From Alicyclobacillus kakegawensis NBRC 103104 (GTDB taxonomy: Bacteria > Bacillota > Bacilli > Alicyclobacillales > Alicyclobacillaceae), in contig NZ_BCRP01000012.1 of assembly GCF_001552655.1 (NCBI RefSeq), positions 31,857 through 95,856 of the forward strand: DNA of 64,000 nucleotides, read 5' to 3'. Of the stretch, positions 51,409 to 60,682 are shown piece after piece (position 1 is the first letter of the stretch; each line of letters begins with the position of its first letter). A program made the position numbers and the translations under genes. A model generated the notes under the pieces. That model was not told the DNA's origin. It searched no databases and saw nothing but the letters and a program-made list of their open reading frames with translations.

Positions 51409-53753
51409 GCACGGTGTTTGGACAGGTGGTCAAGCGTCGCGAAGACCCACGTTTTATCACCGGCCGTGGGCAGTACACGGACGATGTGCAGCTGCCCGGT
51501 ATGTTGTATGCAGCGATTCTGCGCAGCCCACACGCGCATGCGCGGATTGTCAGCCTCGACGTCGAGGGAGCCAAACGGGTTCCGGGGGTCGTGGCAATCT
51601 ATACGGGGCGGGACCTGGCCGAGCCCATGGGCACCGTCCCGACGGCCTGGATTCCACCCGAATCCAGTCTGAAGACGCCCCCTCATCACGCGCTTGCGGT
51701 CGACAAGGTGCGCTACGTCGGCGACGGGGTCGCGATGGTGGTCGCCGACAGCCGTTACGCGGCGCGCGACGCGCTTGACCTCATTTCCGTGCAGTACGAA
51801 GTGCTGCCCGCCGTGGTGAACCAGGTGGAGGCGATGCGGGACGGGGCTCCTGTCCTGCACGAAGAGGCGCCGGACAACGTGGCCTTCCACTGGCAGATTG
51901 GCAACGTCACGGACGAGGTGTTCAATCAGGCGGAGGTCGTGGTTCGACACACCATCCGCCAGCAGCGGTTGGTGCCCAACCCGATGGAACCGCGTGCCTC
52001 GGTCGCTCAGTACAACCCAGCGACAGGGGAGTTGACAGTCTGGGTGACCTCCCAAAACCCGCACATCCACCGCTTCATACTCTCCGGCATTCTCGGCATC
52101 CCTGAGCATCGCTTGCGCGTGGTCGCAACCGATGTGGGGGGCGGTTTTGGTGCCAAGATCGCCGTGTACCCGGATGAAGCCCTGGTGGCGTTTGCGGCGA
52201 TGGATTTGGGGCGTCCGGTCAAGTGGACGGAGGACCGGCGCGAGCACTTCCTGGCGACCACGCACGGCCGCGACCATGTGGAGGAGTTGGAACTGGCCGG
52301 TACACGCGACGGGCGCATCCAGGCTATTCGCGTTCGCGCCTATGCCAACATGGGAGCGTACCTGTCCACCGCGGCTCCTGGGGTACCCACCATCCTGTTC
52401 GGCCTGATTGTCCCTGGGCCGTACACGATTCCGTACGTCGGCGTGGACGTGTATGGGGTGTTCACCAACACCACACCCACCGACGCCTACCGGGGCGCTG
52501 GACGGCCGGAGGCGACGTACCTGCTGGAGCGCATGGTTGATTTGTACGCCCGAGAAATCCGCATGGATCCAGTCGAGGTGCGCCGGCGGAATCTGATTCC
52601 GGCGGATGAATTTCCCTACCACACGCCGACCGGGCTGGAGTATGACAGCGGCAACTACCATTTGGCGTTGTCGCGGGCCTTGGACATGGCCGATTACGAC
52701 GGCTTCCGCCGCAAACAGCAGGAACTGCGGGCTCAGGGCCGGCATGTCGGTGTCGGGGTGACGACGTATGTGGAGATCTGCGGGCTCGGCCCTTCCCAAG
52801 TAGCCGGGGCGGTCGGCTTCCAAGGCGGACTGTGGGAGAGTTCCACAGTGCGCGTGCATCCGACCGGCAAGGTGACTGTGTTTACCGGCTCCTCACCGCA
52901 CGGGCAAGGCGAGGAGACCACTTTTGCCCAGATTGTGGCCGACAAACTCGGGGTGCCGGTGGAGGATGTCGAGGTGGTGCACGGTGACACAGCCCGCATC
53001 TCCATGGGCTGGGGCACGTACGGATCGCGCACGACCCCGGTGGCCGGCAGCGCGCTGGCGGTGGCGCTGGACCGGGTGCTGGAGAAAGCGCGCCGGATTG
53101 CCGCGCACATGCTGGAAGTATCGACGGAGGACGTGGAGTGCGCGGATGGGCAGTTCTACGCCAAAGGGGCGCCGAGCCGCAGCGTCAGCTTCCAGGACGT
53201 GGCTCTCCAGGCTCACATGGCCTGGAATCTGCCCCAGGGCGTTGAGCCGTCTTTGGAAGCGCAGGCCTTCTATGACCCGGCCAACTTCACGTACTCGTTT
53301 GGCACCCATATCTGCATGGTTGAGGTGGACACGGATACGGGCGATGTCCGTATCGACCGCTACATTGCGGTGGACGACTGCGGGCGCGTCATCAATCCGA
53401 TGATTGCGGAAGGCCAGGTGCACGGCGGCATCGTCCAGGGCATCGGCCAGGCCCTGTGGGAAGGGGCCGTGTATGACGAACAGGGGCAGTTGGTGACCGG
53501 CACGCTGATGGACTACGCGATGCCGAAGGCGCGTTTCTTCCCGAATTTTGAAACTGCGTTCACCGAAACCCCGTCGCCACACAATCCGCTGGGCGTCAAA
53601 GGGATCGGCGAAACCGGCACAATTGCCGCGACGCCTACGGTAGTCAACGCCGTGCTGGACGCCCTGGCGCCGTTTGGCGTGCGGGAAATCCAGATGCCGT
53701 TGACGCCGGAGCGTGTATGGCGGTCCATCCAGGAAGGGGGGCAACGCTCATGA
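51405..53753 (+). CDS. Molybdenum hydroxylase large subunit (xanthine dehydrogenase / CoxL form II)
   Basis: A 782-residue molybdopterin-binding subunit. Conserved parts include [32 protein letters not shown] and the active-site loop [16 protein letters not shown]. That loop is the form II pattern, not the AYxCSFR loop of true CO dehydrogenase. GIGETG near the C-terminus holds the catalytic Glu. Oxidation of xanthine or another purine is inferred from the adjacent xpt and permease genes; the family also hydroxylates other N-heterocycles and aldehydes. The subunit order is small, large, medium. Confidence 0.93.
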   Translation: MSTVFGQVVKRREDPRFITGRGQYTDDVQLPGMLYAAILRSPHAHARIVSLDVEGAKRVPGVVAIYTGRDLAEPMGTVPTAWIPPESSLKTPPHHALAVDKVRYVGDGVAMVVADSRYAARDALDLISVQYEVLPAVVNQVEAMRDGAPVLHEEAPDNVAFHWQIGNVTDEVFNQAEVVVRHTIRQQRLVPNPMEPRASVAQYNPATGELTVWVTSQNPHIHRFILSGILGIPEHRLRVVATDVGGGFGAKIAVYPDEALVAFAAMDLGRPVKWTEDRREHFLATTHGRDHVEELELAGTRDGRIQAIRVRAYANMGAYLSTAAPGVPTILFGLIVPGPYTIPYVGVDVYGVFTNTTPTDAYRGAGRPEATYLLERMVDLYAREIRMDPVEVRRRNLIPADEFPYHTPTGLEYDSGNYHLALSRALDMADYDGFRRKQQELRAQGRHVGVGVTTYVEICGLGPSQVAGAVGFQGGLWESSTVRVHPTGKVTVFTGSSPHGQGEETTFAQIVADKLGVPVEDVEVVHGDTARISMGWGTYGSRTTPVAGSALAVALDRVLEKARRIAAHMLEVSTEDVECADGQFYAKGAPSRSVSFQDVALQAHMAWNLPQGVEPSLEAQAFYDPANFTYSFGTHICMVEVDTDTGDVRIDRYIAVDDCGRVINPMIAEGQVHGGIVQGIGQALWEGAVYDEQGQLVTGTLMDYAMPKARFFPNFETAFTETPSPHNPLGVKGIGETGTIAATPTVVNAVLDALAPFGVREIQMPLTPERVWRSIQEGGQRS

Positions 53754-54604
53754 TTCCTCAAGCGTTCGCGTATCGACGAGCCAGTTCTGTCGCCGAGGCG
53801 ATTGCGATTTTACAGGAGGACTCGGGCGCAAAACTGCTCGCGGGCGGGCACAGTCTGCTGCCGCTGATGAAAATGCGCCTGGCCAATCCGGCGACCCTGG
53901 TGGACATCAGCGGGGTGAAGGAGCTGCGGGGGATTCAACGCGTCGGCGACGAGATGGTCATCGGCGCGTTGACCACCCATGCCGAGGTCGCGAAGCATCC
54001 GCTCATTCGCACCCACCTGCCCGCGCTGGCGGAAGCCGCAGCGCGAATTGGCGACCTGCAGGTGCGCAACCGCGGCACGATAGGCGGCAATCTGGCCCAT
54101 GCCGATCCGTCCTCCGATCTGCCGGCTGTAGCAATCGCCTACGACGCCCGACTGACTGTGATGGGACCAGCGGGGCGGGACGTACTGGCGGCGGAAGATT
54201 TCTTCCTCGGGCCGATGGTGACCGCCCTGCCGGACGGGCAGGTGATTTCGTCGGTGGCGGTGCCCATACCGGCGTCCAACACGAGGAGCGCGTACGTGAA
54301 GTGTCCGCATCCCGCCTCCGGCTACGCGGTGGTCGGTGTGGCGGCGGCAGTGGCCGTGTCTGCCGACGGCACTGTGGAACACGCGCGCATCAGTGTCACC
54401 GGAGCTGCCGACTGTGCGTACCGCGCCCGCCAGGTGGAGGAGGCGTTGGTCGGCAAGACGGCTTCTCTGGAAACCGTCCACGAAGCCGCCCAGTACGCGG
54501 CGGAGGACGGATGGATAGGATCGGACGTGTACGCGTCGGAGGAATACCGCCGCCATCTGTGCTGTGTCTATACAAAGCGGGTGTTGCAGAAGGTGTTGCT
54601 GTGA
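53750..54604 (+). CDS. Molybdenum hydroxylase FAD-binding medium subunit
   Basis: 284 residues from ATG 53750, overlapping the large subunit stop (ATGA). FAD-binding motifs are LLAGGHSLLPLMKMRLANP and RNRGTIGGNLAHADPSSDLP, and the C-terminal CO-dehydrogenase-flavoprotein domain is present (residues about 175-280). It moves electrons from the Fe-S subunit to NAD+ or another acceptor. Length is typical of the family. Confidence 0.95.
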   Translation: MIPQAFAYRRASSVAEAIAILQEDSGAKLLAGGHSLLPLMKMRLANPATLVDISGVKELRGIQRVGDEMVIGALTTHAEVAKHPLIRTHLPALAEAAARIGDLQVRNRGTIGGNLAHADPSSDLPAVAIAYDARLTVMGPAGRDVLAAEDFFLGPMVTALPDGQVISSVAVPIPASNTRSAYVKCPHPASGYAVVGVAAAVAVSADGTVEHARISVTGAADCAYRARQVEEALVGKTASLETVHEAAQYAAEDGWIGSDVYASEEYRRHLCCVYTKRVLQKVLL

Positions 54605-55542
54605 ATCATCCGTTTACGGGCCCTGACGATGTCGAGCGGGCGTTTGCACGGGCCGGCTACATCGCAGACACGGCGCTTGCCACCAGCGTGTTTTTGGCCC
54701 TGGCCCTCAAGCGGCCTTTGTTCCTCGAAGGGGAGGCGGGTGTCGGCAAGACGGAAGTGGCCAAGGTGGCGGCCGCAGTGCTTGACCGCCCGCTGGTCCG
54801 CTTACAATGCTATGAGGGAATGGACAGGGCCAGCGCCCTGTATGAGTGGAATTACCCGTTGCAGCTCCTGCACATCCGCCTGTGGGAGCGGACGGCGGAG
54901 GACGCCGCTGGGCGCGCTGCCCTGGAGCGCGAGCTGTTTGGGCCGAAGTTTTTGCTGCGCCGGCCGCTGTTGGCTGCGGTGGCGCCCGACGGCCCGGCTC
55001 CGGTCCTGTTGATTGACGAGGTCGATCGTAGCGACGAAGAGTTTGAAGCGTTCTTGCTTGAGGTTCTGGCCGAATTTCAGGTGACCATCCCGGAACTGGG
55101 GACGCTGAGCGCGCAGGAAGAACCGCTGGTCGTCCTCACCTCCAACCGCACGCGCGAGCTGCATGACGCGCTCAAGCGCCGGTGTTTGTATCACTGGCTG
55201 GACTACCCGTCTTTCGACAAGGAAGTGCGCATTGTCCGCGAACGGGTAGCCGAGGTGTCGGCCCAATTGGCGGCCAGCATCACGGCCTTTGTTCAGCGCC
55301 TGCGGCAAGAACCGCTGTTCAAGGCGCCCGGGGTGGCGGAGACAATTCAGTGGGCGGAAGCGCTGACAGCGCTTGGCGCCAGACGCCTGGATGCGGAGCG
55401 GGTGGAGGCGACGCTCGGGTGCCTGCTCAAGTACCGGGACGACTTGGACCTGTTGCTTGGGGACAAAGGCGCCGATTCCTCGCCGCTGCGGCGGCTGTTG
55501 GCCGAGGCGGGCGCTGTGGCCGGGAGGCAGGTGGATGGTTGA
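54601..55542 (+). CDS. MoxR family AAA+ ATPase (CoxD-like)
   Basis: About 313 residues from GTG 54601, overlapping the FAD subunit stop (GTGA). Walker A is GEAGVGKTE, Walker B is LLIDEVDRSDEEFE, and LTSNRTRELHDALKRRC holds sensor 1 and arginine finger parts. CoxD-like MoxR proteins help insert sulfur and copper into CO dehydrogenase and assist other molybdenum hydroxylases. Together with the CoxE-like gene it forms a maturation pair for the enzyme encoded just upstream. Confidence 0.93.
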   Translation: MNHPFTGPDDVERAFARAGYIADTALATSVFLALALKRPLFLEGEAGVGKTEVAKVAAAVLDRPLVRLQCYEGMDRASALYEWNYPLQLLHIRLWERTAEDAAGRAALERELFGPKFLLRRPLLAAVAPDGPAPVLLIDEVDRSDEEFEAFLLEVLAEFQVTIPELGTLSAQEEPLVVLTSNRTRELHDALKRRCLYHWLDYPSFDKEVRIVRERVAEVSAQLAASITAFVQRLRQEPLFKAPGVAETIQWAEALTALGARRLDAERVEATLGCLLKYRDDLDLLLGDKGADSSPLRRLLAEAGAVAGRQVDG

Positions 55543-56734
55543 TCCGGAGCTGATTGAGGAAAACATGCTGGTGTTCCTGCGGGCGCTGCGGGCCTGCGGC
55601 TTCTCCATCGGCGCCGAGGAGGAGACGGCGGCGCTTTCGGCCCTGGCGGCCGTGGGCCTGGACAAAGAGGCAGTCTGCCGCTTTGCCGTGCGGGCGGTGG
55701 TGGCGAAACGGGCGGATGAGTTCTTCGTTTTTGACGCCCTCTGGCGCCAATTCTTGCGCACACTCCGCGGGCCGTCGCTGCCGTTCCTGGCGGAGAATAC
55801 CCTGGCGGCCCATGTGGCGCGTCTGCGGGCGCAGCGGTGGCAAAGGCCGCAGGTCGTGTGGCTGGGCGCCAAGGGACGGGCCGAGCGCGAGGGAGAACGA
55901 CCAGACACGCGAGAGAACGAGCCGGTCCAGGTGAATTGGCGGCGGGGTGCCAGTCACCAGGAAGCACTGCGCCAAACCGACTTCGCCCGTCTGACCGAGG
56001 CTGAGCTGCGGCAACTGGCCAGCTGGTCGGAGGCGGTTGGTGGGCCAATGCGGCTCGGCAGGCGCTGGCGCCCGGATCGACGACCAAGACGGATGGACCT
56101 CGCCCGGACACTGCGCACCAGCTTGGGGCACGGCGAGGTCCTGCGCCTGCTGTACGCGGCCCGCGCCGTCGTGCCGCGGCCTGTGCTGATATTGTGCGAT
56201 GTCAGCGGCTCCATGGAGCCGTACAGCCGGGCGTTGCTCAGTTTCGCCCACGTGCTGTTACAACGACGAGTGCCCTTAGAGGTGTTCGTTTTCTCCACGC
56301 GCCTGTCGCGCATCACCCGCGAGCTGCGCCAGCACAGCCCCAACCGGGCGCTGGCGGACGCCTTGGCGCGGATCCCCGACTTCGCCGGTGGCACGCGGCT
56401 GACCGAGGCGTTGGCCGAGTTTCGCCGCCAGTACGCGCGCCGTATGCTGCAGCGGGGGGCGTACGTACTGCTGGCAACGGACGGATTTGAGGCAGCCTCC
56501 GCGGAGCCGGAAGGAGCCACGGCGGACGCCAGCCAGCGCGGCTTGGCCGGGGAGCTGGCCTGGTTGCGACGGTGGACGCGGCGACTGGTCTGGTTGAACC
56601 CGCTCGCGACAGATTCGGCCTATCGGCCGGCCACGGCAGCGGCACAGGCGCTGCTAGGGGCGTGCCACTCGGTGCGGCCGGCCGGAAACTGGGCCGACCT
56701 GGAGCAGGCTTGGGAATGGATACTGCGAGCGTAA
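55535..56734 (+). CDS. VWA domain protein, CoxE-like
   Basis: 399 residues from ATG 55535 after gggaggcagg, overlapping the MoxR gene by 8 bases. The C-terminal half is a von Willebrand A domain with the metal-ion site DVSGSM and FSTRLSRITREL. The N-terminal half is the CoxE helical domain (FLRALRACGFSIGAEEE). It is the usual partner of MoxR ATPases in molybdenum hydroxylase maturation. It ends the operon; the next gene is convergent with a 75-base gap. Confidence 0.92.
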   Translation: MVDPELIEENMLVFLRALRACGFSIGAEEETAALSALAAVGLDKEAVCRFAVRAVVAKRADEFFVFDALWRQFLRTLRGPSLPFLAENTLAAHVARLRAQRWQRPQVVWLGAKGRAEREGERPDTRENEPVQVNWRRGASHQEALRQTDFARLTEAELRQLASWSEAVGGPMRLGRRWRPDRRPRRMDLARTLRTSLGHGEVLRLLYAARAVVPRPVLILCDVSGSMEPYSRALLSFAHVLLQRRVPLEVFVFSTRLSRITRELRQHSPNRALADALARIPDFAGGTRLTEALAEFRRQYARRMLQRGAYVLLATDGFEAASAEPEGATADASQRGLAGELAWLRRWTRRLVWLNPLATDSAYRPATAAAQALLGACHSVRPAGNWADLEQAWEWILRA

Positions 56735-56809
56735 TGCGGATGGGGCAACAGGGCGCTGATTGCCTGGCTCCGCCCGTTGCATCCGGATGCGCGCCGGGTG
56801 TGCTTCCCA

Positions 56810-57466
56810 TTAACGGGGACGACTGTCTCCGCATGCCGTCAATACCTCGGCCAGGGCCGCAGGGGTGTCGACATCCTTGCCCCACCATGGGTTGGCGAAG
56901 TCGGCCCAAGTGAGCGCGGACGCGTGGCGCGACACGACCGACCGGGCGCCAACGTCCCCTTGCAGCTGCAGCAGCTCCGGAAACACAGCGTTGTCAAACA
57001 GCACGGGATGGCCCGGCTGGCCGGCGTAACGGGAGCGCACGATGAGAATGCCGTCCGCTCGTTTCTCAGCGTAGCGGGCGCACAGTCGGGCCACCACGCT
57101 GGCAGGCAGCAGGGGTTGATCCGCCAGCAGCACCATCACAGCGTCGCAGTGCGCCATCACCTCCCGCAGACCCGTGCTCAGCGAGGAGGCCATGCCTGAA
57201 GCGTAATTTGGATTTTTCACCAAGCGTATTCCTGGCAGGCCGGCGAGGGCGCGCCGCACCTGCAGCTCATTGGGGCCCACCACGACGACCACCGGCGCCA
57301 ATCCTCCGGACGTCGCCGCGGCGGCCACGCGACGCACAAACGGAATACCGGCCAATTCTAGCAGGGGCTTGGGTCGGCCCATGCGGGTGGACAATCCGGC
57401 GGCCAGCACGATGCCGGCCACGCGCGGGCTCGAGGACTCCGTTTGGCTTTGCTCCACGCCTATCAC
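56810..57466 (-). CDS. mocA: Molybdenum cofactor cytidylyltransferase (MocA type)
   Basis: 218 residues starting at GTG 57466, overlapping the moaA stop (GTGA); GTG 57457 with better spacing from gggggg is an alternative. The N-terminal nucleotidyltransferase motif is VLAAGLSTRMGRPK, with later LLADQPLL and GHPVLFD. MocA enzymes add CMP to molybdopterin to form the dinucleotide used by xanthine-dehydrogenase-family enzymes; MobA-type guanylyl transfer is less likely given the neighbours. Confidence 0.88.
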   Translation of the reverse strand: MIGVEQSQTESSSPRVAGIVLAAGLSTRMGRPKPLLELAGIPFVRRVAAAATSGGLAPVVVVVGPNELQVRRALAGLPGIRLVKNPNYASGMASSLSTGLREVMAHCDAVMVLLADQPLLPASVVARLCARYAEKRADGILIVRSRYAGQPGHPVLFDNAVFPELLQLQGDVGARSVVSRHASALTWADFANPWWGKDVDTPAALAEVLTACGDSRPR

Positions 57467-58470
57467 CCCCCGATGTGGGACATCTCCACTTTTGGCTGTT
57501 GACTGGTGGCTTGCGTCCTCAGTTCGGAGTACCGGTCCCGGCGCTCACCCCACAATTGGCTGAGCAGTTCCAGCAGTTCGGCATCGGACGCGCCGGCGCG
57601 CAGCGGCGCACGCAGGTCAAACCCGTGCGACGCAAACAAGCAGGTGTACAGCTTGCCTTCGGCCGATAACCTGAGGCGCGTGCATTGACCGCAAAACGGC
57701 CGTGTCACCGAGGCGATGACGCCGATTTCGCCCTGCCCGTCGGCATAACGAAACCGGGTGGCCACCTCACCTGGAGTGCGCGGGGGCACGGCTTCCAGCG
57801 GCCAACGCTGGTGGATGCGGCGGAGGATTTCTTCCGCCGGAACCACGTCATCCAGCTTCCAGCCGTTGGAGTTGCCCACATCCATGTATTCGATGAACCT
57901 CAGGATGCAGCCACTGCCACGAAACCACTCCGCCATCGGGATAATGCTGTCCTCGTTCCAGCCGCGTCGGACCACCATGTTGACCTTGACCGGGCGCAAA
58001 CCCGCCGCGTGAGCGTTTTCAATCGCCTGCAAGACTTTGGCGACCGGAAAATGTACATCGTTCATCGCCATGAAGACGGCGTCGTCCAACGAATCCAGGC
58101 TGATGGTGATGCGCCTCAGTCCAGCGGCGCGCAGGGCGACCGCCTTGTCTCTTGTCAGGAGCGATCCGTTCGTGGTCAGGGCGATGTCCTCGATACCGTC
58201 GATCTCGGCCAACTGGGCGACCAACTCCTCCAGGTTGCGGCGCAACAGAGGTTCCCCACCGGTCAGGCGCACCTTGCGGACGCCCAGTTGGGCCGCGATG
58301 CGAGTGAAGCGGACAATCTCCTCAAACGTCAACAGAGCGGTGCGCGGGAGGAAGGCGAAATCGGGTCCGAAGACTTCTTTGGGCATACAGTATCGACAGC
58401 GAAAATTGCACCGGTCCGTGACCGAAATCCGCAAGTCGCGCAGGGAGCGTCCCAATGCGTCCGTTGGCAA
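57463..58470 (-). CDS. moaA: GTP 3',8-cyclase MoaA
   Basis: A 335-residue radical SAM enzyme, first step of molybdenum cofactor synthesis (GTP to 3',8-cyclo-GTP). The N-terminal cluster motif is CNFRCRYC (C21, C25, C28), LTGGEPLLR follows, and the C-terminal Fe-S motif is FCGQCTRLRLS with a third Cys. The chain ends in Gly-Gly, the catalytic tail of MoaA. It is coupled to mocA. No other moa genes are in the window, so the pathway must be completed elsewhere. Confidence 0.96.
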   Translation of the reverse strand: MPTDALGRSLRDLRISVTDRCNFRCRYCMPKEVFGPDFAFLPRTALLTFEEIVRFTRIAAQLGVRKVRLTGGEPLLRRNLEELVAQLAEIDGIEDIALTTNGSLLTRDKAVALRAAGLRRITISLDSLDDAVFMAMNDVHFPVAKVLQAIENAHAAGLRPVKVNMVVRRGWNEDSIIPMAEWFRGSGCILRFIEYMDVGNSNGWKLDDVVPAEEILRRIHQRWPLEAVPPRTPGEVATRFRYADGQGEIGVIASVTRPFCGQCTRLRLSAEGKLYTCLFASHGFDLRAPLRAGASDAELLELLSQLWGERRDRYSELRTQATSQQPKVEMSHIGG

Positions 58471-58635
58471 CGCGCATCCCTCCTCCGGCTAAGGGCCAGC
58501 CGTCACTTCGTCCTGGTGATTCATTCTTTCATGATGGTCGCTCGTCATCCGGTTTGGGCACGCTGTGCGTCTGGCATGCCCACTTTTTCAATGCACGGAA
58601 ATACACGGACATCCCGCAGAGGCCATTAGAGACCA

Positions 58636-58663
58636 TTGTTATTATTTTATTATATTTTATTAT
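58636..58663 (+). promoter_or_regulatory. Candidate promoter of PfkB kinase gene
   Basis: TTGTTA (58636-58641) and TATTAT (58658-58663) with a 16-base spacer, within a striking AT run (58636-58664). The leader would be about 90 bases. Confidence 0.5.
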
Positions 58664-58676
58664 AGGAGATCATGAA

Positions 58677-58734
58677 GGACAGCGTACACGTGAGCTCGTG
58701 GTGGGAGCTGTCCATGCATCCATAATCCATGCAT
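58677..58734. promoter_or_regulatory. Leader hairpin and TCCATGCAT direct repeats
   Basis: GGACAGC (58677-58683) pairs with GCTGTCC (58707-58713), enclosing an inner CACG/CGTG hairpin. TCCATGCAT occurs at 58711-58719 and 58726-58734, 15 bases apart, just before the kinase ribosome-binding site. This may be a repressor site or translational control element. The rest of 58471-58756 shows no gene. Confidence 0.4.
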
Positions 58735-58756
58735 ACATAGGCCTGAGGTGAGTCAT

Positions 58757-59863
58757 TTGCAAACGGGCATACGTGCCAATTTCCAGGACAGAACGCAATT
58801 TTCCGCGGCAGGTCAGCCCCTCAAGGTCATCGCGCTCGGGGAATTACTCATCGATTTCACCCCGGTCGAGACGCCGCCCGTCGGTAACCATCTGGGGGTA
58901 CCGGTGTTTGCTGCGAATCCGGGCGGCGCCCCGGCCAACGTGTGCGCAGCGTTGGTTCGGTTTGGCGTGCCGGCTGGCTTTGTGGGCATGGTCGGACCCG
59001 ATGCGTTTGGCCAGCAACTGAGGACCACATTGATGGATTGTGGCGTCGACACCGCTGGACTTGTGGTGTCTCGGACGGCGCCTACGACCTTGGCGTTTGT
59101 CCATCTGTCGCCAAACGGGGAGCGTACGTTTCACTTCTACCGCCACCCAGGGGCCGACACGCAGCTTTCGACGAAGGACATTGACTGGAATCGGGTGGCC
59201 AGTACACCGCTGTTCCATTTTGGGTCGGTTTCCCTGACCGACGACCCAGCACGGCAGACCACCCTGGCGGCGGCGCAGACCGCGAAGCAGGCAGGCCGGG
59301 TGGTTTCTTTCGACGTCAACCTGAGACCCCCGCTGTGGAAAGACCTGGAGGTAGCCCGGCAGTGCATTCACGAAGGCTTGACCCTGGCCGATGTGGTCAA
59401 GGTGTCCGAAGAGGAATTGATGTTCCTCTGTCCGCAATGGACAGCCAGGGCCGAGTCCATGTGGGAGAGCGATGGCCAACGCCAGCGGTTGTCTGCAGGC
59501 TTCGCCGATGCCATTCGTCGCTTGGCGGACGCGTACCGAGTGCGTGCTCTGTTGGTCACACTGGGAGCGGACGGATCGCTTGTATATGTACCCGGTGAGG
59601 AGGTCATCCATGTTCCCAGTGCACCGGTGGAGGCGGTCGATACCACCGGTGCCGGGGACGCGTTCATGGCCGGGGTGTTGGCCCGTCTTTCGGAATTTGA
59701 CTTTGATCTCGATGCGCTGACACCATCCGATTGGCTGCGTACACTCCGATTCGCCAACGCGGCGGGGGCGCTGACCGCGACAAAACGCGGGGCAATTCCC
59801 GCGCTTCCGAGCGAAGCGGAGGTTTGGGCCTGTCTGAGCCGCCACACCGGGGCGCCTTGGTAG
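58757..59863 (+). CDS. PfkB family carbohydrate kinase, fructokinase type
   Basis: 368 residues from TTG 58757, 6 bases after gaggtg; the GTG at 58748 is part of that SD and a less likely start. A ribokinase-fold enzyme: VIALGELLIDFTP, NPGGAPANVCAALVRFG, FDVNLRPPLWKD and the DTTGAGDAFMAG motif with catalytic Asp. The GELLIDF and NPGGAPANV pattern is typical of fructokinases (fructose to fructose-6-phosphate), which would link with hexose catabolism. It is about 30 residues longer at the N-terminus and converges with abrB. Confidence 0.92.
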   Translation: MQTGIRANFQDRTQFSAAGQPLKVIALGELLIDFTPVETPPVGNHLGVPVFAANPGGAPANVCAALVRFGVPAGFVGMVGPDAFGQQLRTTLMDCGVDTAGLVVSRTAPTTLAFVHLSPNGERTFHFYRHPGADTQLSTKDIDWNRVASTPLFHFGSVSLTDDPARQTTLAAAQTAKQAGRVVSFDVNLRPPLWKDLEVARQCIHEGLTLADVVKVSEEELMFLCPQWTARAESMWESDGQRQRLSAGFADAIRRLADAYRVRALLVTLGADGSLVYVPGEEVIHVPSAPVEAVDTTGAGDAFMAGVLARLSEFDFDLDALTPSDWLRTLRFANAAGALTATKRGAIPALPSEAEVWACLSRHTGAPW

Positions 59864-59884
59864 GCCCCAGTGGCCCATCGGTGA

Positions 59885-60148
59885 TTAGGACATGCGCGCC
59901 ATTGCCAGTTGTTGCAGCTCTTCGCGGCACTCGCGGCAGATCATGCGTCCGTGGAAGGACTCAATGGACTCGTCCAGATTTCCACAAAAGATGCAGGCAG
60001 GTTCGTAGCGCTTGAGGATGATGCGGTCACGATCGGTATAGATGGCCAGCGGGTCTTTGATTTCGATGCCGAAGGTGCGGCGCAGTTCGGCCGGGATGGC
60101 AATCCGTCCGAGCTGATCCACCTTCCGGACTATGCCTGTGGTCTTCAT
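59885..60148 (-). CDS. AbrB family transcriptional regulator
   Basis: 87 residues from ATG 60148, 7 bases after ggaggt. The N-terminal SpoVT-AbrB swapped-hairpin domain is clear (MKTTGIVRKVDQLGRIAIP). The C-terminal part has four cysteines in CIFCGN and CRECREE, a probable zinc-binding pair absent from Bacillus subtilis AbrB. It is a transition-state type DNA-binding regulator, consistent with a spore former. It converges with the kinase gene (21 bases between stops). Confidence 0.9.
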   Translation of the reverse strand: MKTTGIVRKVDQLGRIAIPAELRRTFGIEIKDPLAIYTDRDRIILKRYEPACIFCGNLDESIESFHGRMICRECREELQQLAMARMS

Positions 60149-60309
60149 GTCCGGTACCTCCCATTTCTGCATTGGTCCTCATATACTCCGTCTCCGGCAG
60201 CGGAAATGTGGGGGTAACTGGACACGGATTCCCACAAGTAAAACCGCTTTCCAAACGAAACGGCATTGATCCTGCATGGGCCAAGCCTCGACCGACAATA
60301 CTACAGGGC

Positions 60310-60401
60310 GTAAGGGAGGCGGATGTGCGATGCTACCGCAGGCCTACGTATCAAGGGTTTCCGCATGAGGCGTGGTTGCGACGACACAAGCGCTACCTTA
60401 C
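60310..60401 (+). ncRNA. Candidate structured RNA followed by a terminator
   Basis: GTAAGG (60310-60315) and CCTTAC (60396-60401) form a closing stem around about 80 bases with internal short stems (GCGG/CCGC near 60320 and GCCT/AGGC). A strong terminator follows 4 bases later. No known riboswitch or housekeeping RNA was recognised. It may be an independent small RNA, because the next gene has its own promoter at 60533. The remainder of 60149-60682 shows no gene. Confidence 0.35.
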
Positions 60402-60405
60402 AAGC

Positions 60406-60440
60406 AGGGGCGGCCAAAGTGGCCGCCCTGTTGCTGTTTG
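60406..60440 (+). terminator. Intrinsic terminator
   Basis: GGGCGGCCA (60408-60416) pairs perfectly with TGGCCGCCC (60420-60428) around a 3-base loop, followed by tgttgctgttt. It ends the candidate RNA upstream. Confidence 0.75.
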
Positions 60441-60532
60441 CAGCCCGTCTGCGCTGGCCTTGGCCGAGCCCTCGGCGCCTCTCGACAGCACCGCCAGGTT
60501 ACAACGCCCAGTGAGCAGGTAGATCCTGATGC

Positions 60533-60562
60533 TTGACAAGCTCCAAGCAAACAGCCTATGGT
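60533..60562 (+). promoter_or_regulatory. Promoter of MltG-like gene
   Basis: A consensus TTGACA (60533-60538) is followed after 18 bases by TATGGT (60557-60562). The coding start is about 120 bases downstream. Confidence 0.5.
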
Positions 60563-60682
60563 CAAAGGGATAATGACCTGAGATGATACGAAACGGGTGA
60601 GCCCCTGATGGGGCTGGTGGATAGACAGCGCGGGTACTGAACAATCTTGCCCGCATGCTCAACATTTGGAGGAGGAGAATCC

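Noticed and set aside
51405..53753. True aerobic CO dehydrogenase (CoxL form I)
   Set aside because: The active-site loop is AYRGAGR, not the AYxCSFR form with the copper-binding cysteine.
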